Below the pieces are notes generated by a model that was not told where the DNA came from, made no database searches, and saw only the letters and a list, made by a program, of their open reading frames with translations. Positions 36,091 to 47,700 of a stretch of DNA of 64,000 nt are shown one piece after another; the first letter of the stretch is position 1, and each line of letters begins with the position of its first letter. Location of the stretch: the NCBI GenBank assembly GCA_933228675.1, contig OW121742.1, forward strand, positions 125,465,983 to 125,529,982, given 5' to 3'. A program made the position numbers and the translations under genes. The stretch comes from Stomorhina lunata (Eukaryota > Arthropoda > Insecta > Diptera > Rhiniidae).

Positions 36091-36127
36091 GATTTTTTTT
36101 AAATAAAAAGAGAAGTAACACTCAGGC

Positions 36128-36540
36128 GATGTAGGGAATGTTGGACAACAAGCAACTGTTCTCATTGGTCTTAACTTAGTAAGCCCAGACTTATCTTGGT
36201 TATCCTTTATCTCAACTGTGGGCGTGGTATTACCCGGGTAATTAATGTAGCTAGCTAACATGTGCCGCGAGTTCTCCCATAAGAACGCTGCAAATATGGG
36301 ATAGGACGTCGGGCTAGTAACTTACTCCTGAAAAAAAATAATTACATACTATGAAAAAGCTAAATTTAGAATAAAAACGGGCCCTCCTAATGTTAAAAGA
36401 GGACGTATGAAACTTCGATTTAAAGACCAAGTAGAGGAAAATCTTCCAAAGCTTGGACTACTCAATTGGAGAATTTGTGCACAAGATCGAATCGCATGGC
36501 ATATATTTAACAGGTTGTAAATATAGGCCATTTAAGTAAG
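36128..36540 (+). mobile_element. Dispersed ~400-bp element, copy 4 (near complete)
   Basis: It runs from GATGTAGGGAATGTTGGACA to the end AATATAGGCCATTTAAGTAA, and shares the left boundary of copies 1 and 2. The 3' half includes the decayed EENLPKLGL.NWRICAQDR trace. Confidence 0.8.
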
Positions 36541-36699
36541 TAACACTTAGGTAAATACTACCTTTACAATTGTATATTCGAATTAGGTTGCCTTCATTTG
36601 AAAGGTGAAAGGTGTTAAATATAAGAGATAAAGCTTTATAGTAATTAATACAATAATTTCACGTCATGACACCTTTTAAAACAGAGAAGTTGTCAGTTT

Positions 36700-36885
36700 T
36701 ATTTATTTTACATCGACAGCATGTTAATGCCGTAGGGCCTATGGAGAATGATGATAATTTTAATAGGAATTATTAGTTACAGAAATTAATGTTGCCGTGA
36801 CTAGGGTTCGAACCCAGACATCATTTGAGATGTTATGATTAGTAGTCGTTGTGCTAAACAACTAAGCTACAGCACCCTAATGGCA
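36700..36885 (-). mobile_element. Second tRNA-derived SINE-like element
   Basis: On the minus strand from about 36876, GTGCTGTAGCTTAGTTG contains a perfect A box and GGGTTCGAACCCT a perfect B box, about 45 bases apart. The ends of the tRNA-like part can still pair in six of seven positions. The body extends past the tRNA-like region toward 36700. A plain tRNA gene or pseudogene is an alternative; I could not assign an anticodon. Confidence 0.6.
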
Positions 36886-36889
36886 ATGG

Positions 36890-37880
36890 ACTTAGTTTTC
36901 TTTCTTTTCAATAAATCTTGAAGAAGATTAAAAACAAAAATTCACACCATTTTATTAGGCATTTTAAAGAGTTACGAGAATTAAATGCATTTTTTTGCAT
37001 TACATCCAAATCATTGATATGTGAATAAAGACAAATTTAAATTAAATTATGGATTTTGAAAAGAAATAATGTGGGAACATTTTTTTTATATTAAAAATTA
37101 ATAAATACATGAGACATATGCAATAGGTAATCAGTTCTAAAACCCCGTAAAAAAATAAAAAAATTATATTTCAAAACTTCATAATTTAAACGTGTTGAAG
37201 CGAAATCAAATACTTATTAAAAATCAAATATTTTTTATAAAACTTATAACTCATGCTCAATTTAACCCTCATAATTAATAACTCCTGAATTGAATAATCA
37301 AAAGTCCTTACATAAAATTTACACGACAAATTTTTTTTTTAATTTTGAATTCATAAATTTATTAAGCAAACAATCAATTAATTGCGACTCATTTCATAAA
37401 GATTTTTTTTGAATTTTTTTTCGGAATATTTTTTTTCACATTTTTTTTTTTCCTTTAAAGGATTTATGTGAACTTTTTGCTTAAGCTTGAAAAAAAAGGG
37501 TTTCATTGGTTTCTTAAGCTCAAAAGGAAGTTTATGCCAGTCAGTAGTCATGCAGCCAGCAGCAGCCACTTGAATTTGAAATGACTAAAAAAAGGGCTTG
37601 GAAAAAATTCACTCAAAGAAGAATGTGTTGATTTCATTTAAATCGTTTACATATGATTTGATTTCTTACAAGCTGACTTTTTTTACAAATACAAATTTTA
37701 TTAAATGCACATTTAAATTTTGTGATGGCTGTTTATTGAAATCGAAACGAGCCACTTAAGATGACGTTGATTAAGAAAGTTGATTGTTTGTGGCCTAAAG
37801 TTAAAGATCTTTTCGAAAAATCTTTAGAAATTTACACTAAAGAAACCGTAAATTAAACTTAGGGTTTTAAATTTAAGGCT
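36890..37880. other. AT-rich intergenic DNA
   Basis: Homopolymer runs dominate. A 63-codon minus frame (37378-37569) is lysine-rich because of these and is not called a gene. Confidence 0.4.
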
Positions 37881-37884
37881 ACAG

Positions 37885-39250
37885 TACTTTCTTTATAAAT
37901 GGCTTTGAAAATATGGAAAAAAATTTCCTTTAATAAAAATTTTTTCAACCTAACCTCAAATTTAAATTTTTTTAAAAATTGTTTTATAACACATTTTTGT
38001 TTGTAAATTATTCTCTTAGCTTTTAGAAACATTGAGCAGTTTTCATTTTTTTAAATAAACTTTAATAAAGAAATTTTTCAACCTAACCTCAAATCAATTT
38101 TTTTGAAATTTACAGTTTTCTTAATAAATATTAATGCCATTACATTTATGCACTTGTTAAAAAGAAGGGACAGTTTTAATTTTTACTATATCTGCCTAAT
38201 TTTAACTTTTCTTCAACCTAACCTCAAAGCTAACTTTTTTGTTTTAGGAGTTTAACTAAAAATTTCAAAGCTTTTATTCTCATAGTCTTTTTATAAGAAA
38301 TTGTCAGTTCTTATTTTTCTAAAATTTGTCGTTTTAAGGTTTCTACGCTTCTAACCTTTCTGAAATATTTGGCCAGTTCGCAAACTTATTACAGAACATT
38401 TTCGATCTGAATTTTGATTTTTTTTTTTTTGGGGTATGTTGCATACCAAGCAATGGTCTGGTTCTTAACTTGGTAAGCACAGACTTATCTTGGTTATCCT
38501 TCATCTCAACTGTCGACACCGACCTCCTCGTGGTATAACCCGGGGAACTACGTTAACACCTGTTAATATAGTGAGCTAACATGTGCAGCGAGTTCTCCCA
38601 TTAGAACTATAAAAATATAGGTTAGGATGTCGGGATAGTAAGCCACTCCTAGAAAAAATAATTACCATAAAGAAGCTAAAATTAGAATAAAAACATAAGG
38701 GAGGGGCCCCTTATGTTTTAAAAGGACGTCCGAAACTTCGATGAAAAGACAGAGTAGAGGAAAGTTTTTCAAAGCTTGGGCTACGAAATTGGAGAATATG
38801 CGCACAAGATCAAAGCGCATGGAATTCTAAAAAAAAATCGATTTTCATAAAATTTGCCTTATTTGGGATGTTTTTCAACCTAACCTTAAATCTAAATTTT
38901 ACATTTTAAGGTTTAAAAGAAAAAGTTTTGATGGCTTTTTATTTGTTGACTCCTAAGAAAACCTTGGCAGCTTTAATTTCCTAAAAATGTGTCTTTATAA
39001 AGATTTTTTTCAACCTAACCTCAAATTTAGATTTTTTATTTTATGGTTTCAAACTAAAATTTTAACGTCTTTTTACTTATAACCTTCCTGGAATTCATTG
39101 AGAGTTTTTATTTTTCAAAAATTTGCTTTATTATAGAATTTTTTCAATCTAACCTAAAATGTAAATTTTGAAATATTGAGTTTTTTTGACAAATTTTGAT
39201 GCTATAGCTTTTTTTTAAACTTTTAATGATATCTTCAGTTTTAATTTATA
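37885..39250. repeat. Degenerate array with TTCAACCTAACCTCAAA core
   Basis: The core TTTTTCAACCTAACCTCAAA recurs near 37945, 38080, 38215, 38875, 39010 and 39150, spaced about 130-140 bp. The core and the CAGTTTTAATTTTT partner motif resemble the array at 34 kb, so both probably share an ancestor. Element copy 5 interrupts it at about 38432-38835. Confidence 0.75.
38432..38835 (+). mobile_element. Dispersed ~400-bp element, copy 5
   Basis: It runs from GGGTATGTTGCATACCAAGC to GCGCATGGAATTCTAAAAAA, inserted in the tandem array. It keeps the block CCCGGGGAACTACGTTAACA and the ORF2-like 3' part, but lacks the final TAAG tail. Confidence 0.75.
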
Positions 39251-39254
39251 TTAA

Positions 39255-40235
39255 ATTTATATGGAAACTTAAGTTATGTACTGTTATAGAGTGTAGCCTG
39301 ATCATTCAGATAGCAACAAAGTTAACCCTTAAGTTTAAAATTTATTTTTTACAGATCACTGAATTCACACACTATAAAATTATAAATATTTCAAAATTTT
39401 AAATTTTATTAGCTTTTAGCAAAACTTATTTTGTAACCTTAAATCAGTTTGTAAATCGGAAAAAGGCAAACTTAAGCAGAAAATCATTAAATTTAGCTTA
39501 AAATTACAAACAAAATTTAACTTAAAAAAAAATTGACAAAGATTTGTACCTTTTTAGCCTTTCTTCCTTGAAAAAAAAGGTTAACATTTTTAAGGGAGGA
39601 TTTTTAATTTTTTTGTCAATAATTGTTGTCAAGTACTTTGTATGTATTTATAACTACAATTTAACTAAGTACATATTTTTTATATCAAAAATTATTTGCA
39701 ATTTTTTTATTATAAATTTTAAAGGTAAATTTAAGTAGGCACTTGTGTTTTTATTGAAGTGTCATTAACTCGTTCCTTAAAATCCCACGGTGTGTTTATG
39801 ACCACAATCACAATGGGGTAGTATTTAACAGCAATTATGAGCAAATCTTCTACTTACTTAAATTATTTCAAATACATACTCGTATGTACTTATCATTACA
39901 CTCGTATTTGAGAATTTCTGGTAAACAATTTAGTTAAGAAATTTGTTTTCTTTCTAAAGTTGCAAAAGTTTTTCGAATCCCGTATAAAAATGTGAGAAAG
40001 TTAATTTTGAAATAAAACATCCGGTACTTGAGACCAATTTTTCTCAAGAGATTTTTGGGTTGAAAGAAAAGTATATATAAAACTTTCGTTCTTCATAATT
40101 TCTTCCAAAAATGGAATTTTAATATGAAGTCTAATGCATAACCACACAAGCTGACAAAAAGCTTATCCACATAGCTTTAAAAAGCTTTTAAATCAGACGA
40201 TATCTATGTCCGCAAGCTTCTACAAAAGTCTCTCC
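39255..40235. other. AT-rich intergenic DNA, no gene seen
   Basis: No repeat unit, coding trace or RNA gene was recognised. Confidence 0.4.
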
Positions 40236-40239
40236 AGCC

Positions 40240-41210
40240 TAGGCGCATGGCGATCGGCCGCTTTTCTATAGAAAACCAAGGCGATCGCCAACTTTTCTAT
40301 AAAAAACCAAGGCGAGCGCCCACTTTTCTAAAAAAAAACCAAGGCGAACGCCAACTTTTCTAAAAAAAAACCAAGGCGATCGCCAACTTTTCTAAAGAAA
40401 ACCATAGCGATCCCCCACTTTTCTATAGAAAACTAAGGCGATTGCCAATATTTCTATAGAAAACCAAGGCGATCGCCAACTTTTCTATAGAAACCCAAGG
40501 CGATTGCCAAATTTTCTATAGAAACCAAGGCGATCGCCAACTTTTTTATAGAAAAACAATGCGATCTTTAACTCTTCTAAAGAAAACCAAGGCGATCGCC
40601 AACTTTTTTATAGAAAAACAAGGCGATCGCGAACTTTTATATAGAAAACCAAGGTGATCGCCAACTTTTCTAAAGAAAACCAAGACGATCGCCAACTTTA
40701 TTATAGAAAACCAAGGCTATCGCCTACTTTTCTACAGAAAACCAAGGCGACCGCCAACTTTTCTATAAAAAACCTAGGCGATCACCAACTTTTCTATAGA
40801 TAACCAAGGCGATCGCCAACTTTTCTATAGAAAACCAAGGCGATCGCCCACTTTTCTATAGAAAACCAAGGTGATCGTCAACTTTTCTATAGATAACCAA
40901 GGCGATCGCCAACTTTTCTATAGAAAACCAAGGCGTTCGCCAACTTTTCTATAGAAAACCAAGGTGATCGTCAACTTTTCTATAGAAAACCAAGGCGATC
41001 GCCAACTTTTCTATAAAAAACCAAGGCGATCGCCCACTTTTCTATAGAAAAAGAAGGCGATCGCCAACTTTTATATAAAAAACTAAGGCGATCGCCAACT
41101 TTTCTAAAGGAAAAAAGACGATCGCCAACTTTTCTAAAGAAAACCAATAGAAAACTAAGGCGATATTTTACTTGAATATAGAAAACTAACCCCATCTTTA
41201 AGTTTTCTAT
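40240..41210. repeat. 30-31-bp satellite array, GGCGATCGCC subfamily (older)
   Basis: About 30 copies of AAACCAAGGCGATCGCCAAC followed by TTTTCTATAG. Each unit joins two palindromes, GGCGATCGCC and TTTTCTATAGAAAA. Many copies carry point changes. The 71-codon minus frame at its right end is only the repeat read through. There are no variable spacers, so it is not CRISPR. Confidence 0.92.
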
Positions 41211-41214
41211 TGAA

Positions 41215-42775
41215 AACTAAATCTGATACCAATTTTTCTTTAAAATTTTATATATACATAGAAGTAAAAATCCTTTTTATTACAATTCTCGCGCCTTTAA
41301 CTTAATGTCGGGTATCATAAAATTAAAACTGAATACAAATTTTTATTAAAATAAATCAATTTTAAGGCAGGTCATTTTCGTTACTTTGCAACATTGCGAG
41401 TTCGCTGGCACTAGCTTAAACATTTCGTCTTGGTCCTCCTGCCTAACTTAGATTATTTCTCCGAATTTGACATAATAAAATAATAAACATACAAAATTTT
41501 CCACTTTCTTTTCCTTTTTTTTTGGCTGCTAATGTTTCTTTCAAATGTTTTCTTGTTTTATTTTATTATTATAGATTTTTGGCTGGTTTTCTTCTGTTTT
41601 GTTGTATGTAAATTGTTTCAAAGACAATAACGTAAATCGTATACAATTAAGTAAAAGTAGGCAGCTATTTTTAATTACTTTACAAAACAATAAAAACCCA
41701 ACAGAAAATGCTTGTTTTTGTCATTGTCACTTTTGTTTCGATTTTGAACAATGTGTCAGACAAACAGACAGACATACGCACTGATAGACAGATACCGTTA
41801 CAACAATTGTCATAATAATGACAAACGTCCGAGCTGTTGGCAAGAGCCCAAGAAGAAAAAACCAGACACCATAAAATAATAAAAATGAATTAGCGAGAGC
41901 CTTATTTTATAATATCTAATATTCGTATTAGAAACGCCAATAACATCAAAAAAGGTAAAATTTTTGACATTTACCATTTAGGTTCGGGGAATAAATGTTT
42001 GCTTTGACAATAAAATGTCTAGAAAAATCAAAGTAAATACACACAAAGTGGCAGAAGTTTGTCGGAATAGTAACAAAAAATCAGCAGAATTAAATGTTAA
42101 AGCCAAAGTTAATTTAAATGACTTTCTAATGACATAAGTTGTACTCAAAAAACTATGTTACATACCCTGGAAGTCACATAAAACAGCAGCAATAAACACT
42201 CCTAATCCTTTGAGCCAAAAACTGTAATGAGTTCTTCTGAAAATTAAATTCAAATAATAATCAATTAATAATTTCAATAACATAAAGAAAATACACATCA
42301 AATATACTCCTTCCCTTTATATATTAATGAAACACTCAAATAATACACATTTCCTTAGTTGCTAGCAATTACTGTATATAAATATGACTTCCGGACTTAT
42401 ATCTTCAAACATCACTGTTAATAATCTAACAGCGCCATCTGTTAATGGTTAGTATGTTAAATAATACAATTCTATAACACAAAAAGGCTGTTGTCTTCGG
42501 TAAAAGTGTTACCAAGTTTTCAAGTTGAGAGCGAGAGAATTCGGATAATCTTACTGGAAATTTTAAACACAATTTCTTTAATTTTTACAATTCCAAAAAG
42601 AATTAAGAAATTAAATTCTAACCCACCAATTCATAAACGAAAAATAATGATATGACAAGCTTATAAACTAAAATTTCCATACAACTTTCATACTATAAAG
42701 TATAGTTTTATTTTTCGCTTATGAATTAGGGGATAAGTTAACATCGTAACCTTAAAAAAATCAAAGGCTATCGCT
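41215..42775. other. Spacer between two satellite arrays
   Basis: AT-rich, non-repetitive DNA. TTCATAAACG / CTTATGAATTAGG phrases near 42630 and 42720 resemble sequence near 49750. No gene is seen. Confidence 0.4.
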
Positions 42776-42784
42776 GTTGTTTGG

Positions 42785-43180
42785 AAAACCAAGGCGATCG
42801 CCAACTTTTTTATAGAAAACCAAGGCGATCGCCAACTTTTCTACAGAAAACCAAGGCGATCGCCAACTTTTCTACAGAAAACTAAGGCGATCGCCAACTT
42901 TTCTATAGAAAACTAAGGCGATCGCCAACTTTTCTATAGAAAACCAAGGCGATCGCCAACTTTTCTATAGAAAACCAAGGCGATCGCCAACTTTTCTATA
43001 GAAAACTAAGGCGATCGCCAACTTTTCTATAGAAAACTAAGGCGATCGCCAACTTTTCTATAGAAAACTAAGGCGATCGCCAACTTTTCTATAGAAAACT
43101 AAGGCGATCGCCAACTTTTCTATAGAAAACTAAGGCGATCGCCAACTTTGCTATAGAAAACTAAGGCGATCGCCAAAATT
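42785..43180. repeat. 31-bp satellite array, GGCGATCGCC subfamily (homogeneous)
   Basis: Thirteen nearly identical 31-bp units, CTTTTCTATAGAAAACTAAG followed by GCGATCGCCAA. Much cleaner than the array at 40.2 kb and in the same orientation, which suggests recent expansion from it. Confidence 0.95.
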
Positions 43181-43184
43181 TTTA

Positions 43185-43870
43185 TCTAAAATTTTAATTT
43201 TTTTCTAACATTTTAATTTTTTACTAAAATTTTAATTTATTACCAAAATTTTAATTTTCTACCAAAATTTAAATTTTTTACTAAAATTTAAATATTTACT
43301 AAAATTTAAACTTTTTACTAAAACTTAAATTTTTTACTAAAATTTAAATTTTTTACTAAAATTTAAATTTTTTACTAAAACTTAAATTTTTTACTAAAAT
43401 TTAAATTTTTTACTAAAATTTAAATTTTTTACTAAAATTTAAATTTTTTACTAAAATATTAATTTTTACTAAAATTTTAATTTTTGCTAAAAAATTAATT
43501 TTTTGCTCAAATTTAATTTTTTTTCAAAAATTTCAATTTTTCACTAAAATTTAAATTTTTTACTAAAATTTTAATTTTTACTAAAATTTTAATTTTTGCT
43601 AAAAATTTAATTTTTTGCTCAAATTTAAATTTTTTACTAAAATTTAATTTTTTTCAAAAATTTTAATTTTTCACTAAAATTTTAATTTTTTACTAAAATT
43701 TTAATTTAATTTTTTAATAAAACTTGTTTACTAAAACTTTTTACCAAAGCTTTAATTTTTTACTAAAATTTTAATTTATAACTAAAATTAAGATTTTTTT
43801 ACTAAAATTTTAATTTTTTACTAAAATTGTAATATTTTACCAAAATTATAATTTTTACTACAACCTAATT
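43185..43870. repeat. 20-21-bp AT-only tandem array
   Basis: Units of TTTTTTACTAAAATTTAAAT, about 30 copies with drift, directly join the end of the 31-bp array. Non-coding. Confidence 0.9.
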
Positions 43871-43874
43871 TTGA

Positions 43875-44708
43875 ACTTTTTCATACTACCACTAATACTT
43901 TTTTCTGTCACAAAGTGTATTACTGCCGCTAGCTCCCTCTTTACTTAAAATGACTGTTATTAACAGTGCTGCCCAATCAAAGTCTATTAGGCATAAGTAT
44001 TACCAGCTGCAAATGTTGATGGCAGCACTGTCGAACATCTGCTTTCACTGACAGAGTTGTAATTTTATGAACTATGTTAGACATTTTCCCAGAGATGTTC
44101 TTAGCGAGCCCTAACATTTGCACGTAGGCTCGTGACGAGCTGGCCAATACAGAATGTATATGTTTGTGTGTATTTAAGGCTCGTTGAGAGTAATTAACCA
44201 GAGAAATGCGAACAATGCTAAAAAAATCAACCTTGTGGTATAATAAAAAGAAGAAGATATGGTATAGAAAAGTTCACGCATCTTAATTATTGGTATTAAA
44301 ACTATTTGTTGTGATATTTAGTTGAAAGTAATTTAATAACAAAAAGTATATTTATTGAAGTTAAAAAAGAGTCCAATAAAAACTACAACTTTTTACAACA
44401 ACTTGGAATATAGTTGGACCAACAAACATTCCACGTAAAAAAATTGCCACCAAACAAAAGAATTTTCTTCCCAAAAATATTTTCCTGCTTTTTTCCTGTT
44501 TGCATTCAAAGATTAATTTTCTTTGCTGCTGGTGGATTTGGGTGTTTAAAATATACGCAACAGATACAGGCCGACTTTTAACCATAACATTAGGCTGATT
44601 CATCAATTAATCAACAAGAAGTTAAAGAATTGGAAAACGAAAAAACTTCTACTTCACAAATCAGGTGATTTCCATTGTGTACAACAAAAGAAAAACAAAT
44701 AAAAAGTC
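43875..44708 (+). promoter_or_regulatory. Upstream region and probable 5' UTR of pantothenate kinase
   Basis: Non-repetitive DNA before the first candidate start codon. A promoter for the distal first exon must lie here, but no TATA box or initiator stands out enough to mark. The minus-strand frame at 44361-44606 is not supported as a gene. Confidence 0.35.
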
Positions 44709-44772
44709 ATGTCGTCACAACAAACGTCTGCCGAAGATGCTGCAGCATCGCTGAAGAGACAATTGGCCAAAG
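44709..44772 (+). CDS. fbl: Pantothenate kinase alternative first exon A
   Basis: It encodes [21 protein letters not shown] plus one base (G), with donor G/GTATGTG at 44773. Joining to CA at 51733 makes an alanine codon. It is serine/alanine-rich with no targeting signal seen, so it probably gives a cytosolic form (inference). The intron to the common exon is about 7 kb. Confidence 0.7.
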
Positions 44773-47700
44773 GTATGTGTGTTGGTGTTTTCTTCGGTCT
44801 TTCTTTGGTGGTGACCTTTGAGATATTTGTTTGTTTTAATTAATTGTATATACAAAAATTGAAATTTCTTTAATAATTTTTGAAAATGGGCGTATGGTTA
44901 TACATATAAACAAATATTATCTTTAATCTTTTTAAGTTTGCTAAAAACTAAAAAATCTTCCCAAATGGATAAGAAATTGCCTCATACAGTCAGCAGGCAC
45001 TTGTCATCTTGTTCATGTGCTTTCTGGTTAATTTTTGGCATGCGAATTGTGATTTTTGGTTAGTATACAGATACCCAACAGTTTCAAACTCTTTAATACC
45101 AGTGAAATATCCATTGGAATGAGACAATAGGCTTTTTTTTAACTGTCGAAAGCCAGCTTGAAGGTATACTTCCAAAGCAAATTCCATATTAAAATGCCTA
45201 GCCACTGCGACAGCATTAAAGATTTTCCTTCAGTTGGGTTCTGCTGGGTAGCTATAGATAAAGCCAAGATATATGTATACTAGTATTTAGGTACAAAACT
45301 ATACATACACACATGTGTGTATCTAAATAAATAAATACAAAATTCTATGGTCGGTCAAGCAGATCATGTAATATCCTAAACCACAGTGTCACATGTGGCA
45401 TGTGAAAAGTTAGGTTCAGTGGGTGGCTGAGGACAAAAAATTGCTTTAACCGTTAGGTGTAGAAACAAATCTCTTGACAACCAATTAAACATAGTAACTG
45501 GGGACAAAAATGGCTTCATTACGATAATCTCAAGAGCATAAAATCATGGGTATACATATATAACGGCCATGATTCCCTCATAATTCCAAGGTTTGCTCTG
45601 TATTTGGTGGGACCAGCTCGGCGTAGTATGTTATGATTTGATAAAACCGACTGAAACATTTGCAGGTGATCGTTATCGAACGCAATTAATGCGTTTTGGA
45701 CGCGATAAAGTTGCGAAAGTGGTCAAGACATACAACGAAACGTTGAAAGTCCTAACCCACCTACCGTATTCTCCAGATGTTGTTGCCTCGAACTATCATA
45801 TGTTGCGATCAATGTCACACGGCCTGGATGACTATCACTTACTTATATGGCCTGTATTTAAAACTTGTTAAGGTCAAAGGCCGAGAATATTTGAGAAATC
45901 CATGCGCTTCGATCTTGCGCTCATATTCTCCAATTTCGTAGGCCACGCTTTGAAATATATTTCTCTTCTTGGTCTAGTTATTGAAATTTCTGACGTCCTC
46001 TTCTAACATTACGTGGTGGCCGTTTTTAATCTCATTTTATCTTTTCATAGTAATTGTGTTATAAAAATAGTAAGAAATTGGGTGATTCGTGGATCGCTTT
46101 AAAAGATGACCAGCCTTTTCAACGCATGATTGGCACGTTGACCGAAAGATGGGAGAAAGTAACCAGATTATTAGAATAAAGCTTCGAATTTCTGAAAAAA
46201 AAATGGCCGAAGCAAAGTTGTACTCCTAAATCCTTTTGATGTTGTTAAAAGCAGTTTTACAAGAAGGATTAATAGGCATGAATATATAGGATGTAGATTA
46301 CATATTTGCAAAAAAAAATATATAAGCAATTTGATAGAGTTCTTCGTGTCCCCCATGAAGAAAGAGTAAACTAAATTCTTTTAAGTCAGCTTTATGGAAG
46401 GTACCTGAAATAATAGAACGAATTCTATCCAATGGTCGGAGTGTTAAATAAAACAACATCAAACAAGAGATGCAAGTCGATCGGGATAATTTTAGGTGGA
46501 TGTCCAACAACATTTCAGACGGACATCGTTAAATCGACTCTGAAACAGATACTGAGTCATTCCATTAATACCATTCCTTTGATGATGTAGGGTGAAATAT
46601 TTTTCTGTTTGTTATCAGTATCTTATGAAAAAGTATAAAAATTTGTATGTATTACTAAAACACCTAAACTTATCGCATTTTATAATTAGGATACCTCTTA
46701 AATTTAAATTTACAGAGTTTTTAAGACATTTTGTTTTTATTAATTGTAGCTTTGTTTCCTCAATCGCATATTCAAATTAATCAAACTTGAACTTGTATCA
46801 GCATTTTCTTTTGAAATGGTGTAGAACAAAAATTATCATTGCAAAATATTTTAAACAATATAAGCAAAACTGATATTATTTAAACAATGGATTTTTGTTG
46901 TCAGAAACAAAAACAAATTAACTCTAATCTAAATGGCTATTAAAATGTTTATTAAATTTGTGTACGAATGACAGAACAAGTTAAGTCAGGATAAAATACA
47001 ATCTTAATTTGAAGGCATAAACCACAACTAGACTGTGGACGAAACTGTCAAGTACATTTAAGAGACGTCAAAGGTACATTTAAAAGACGTCATCTTCATA
47101 TAAGAATTGTCATTATACATTTTTTTTTTCTATTTTTTTTTTTGTGCTTACTCGTAGTAGAACATATGATCGCACTCTATGCGGTACTCTATGTTTGAAA
47201 ACGCAAATTCAATAATGAAAAAAAAAAAAACATAAAATATTTTAATAAAAGATCAAAAACAATACGAATTTGAAAAATTCTTCAAGAAAAATTTTAATAT
47301 TTTAGATAAAAAAAATATTATAATTTTTCTTTAAAAAAGTAAACGTTGGAAGAGTGTTTACTTTACGGATAGTTTTTCTATAGAAAAGTTGAAGTTGGGG
47401 AGAGATTTCTATATAAAAAGGTTGACGTTGGGGAAAGTTTTCTATAGAAAAGTTGATGTTAAGAAGAGTTTTCTATAGAAATGTTGACGTTGGGAAGAGT
47501 TTTCTATAAAAAAGTTTACGTTGGGGACAGTTTTCTATAGAAAAGTTAAACTTGGGGAAAGTTTTCTATATAAAAGTTGATGTTGGGGAGAGTTTTCTAT
47601 AGAAAGGTTGACGTTGGGGAGACTTTTCTATAAGTCGCTTGTTTTATATGGAAATAAATGTATTTTTATGGTTTAATGTTTTAAACAGAAACAAAAAATA

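Noticed and set aside
37885..39250. AACCTAACCT words as insect TTAGG telomere repeats
   Set aside because: They are not tandem pentamers; each lies once in a ~140-bp unit or at a LINE end. Flies also lack TTAGG telomeres.
40240..43180. Regular ~30-bp repeats that could look like a CRISPR array
   Set aside because: Units are head to tail with no variable spacers, and the surrounding genes are animal genes with introns.
42785..43180. GCGATCGC, the cyanobacterial HIP1 word, as a sign of bacterial DNA
   Set aside because: It occurs only as part of the satellite unit; base composition and flanks are those of the fly genome.
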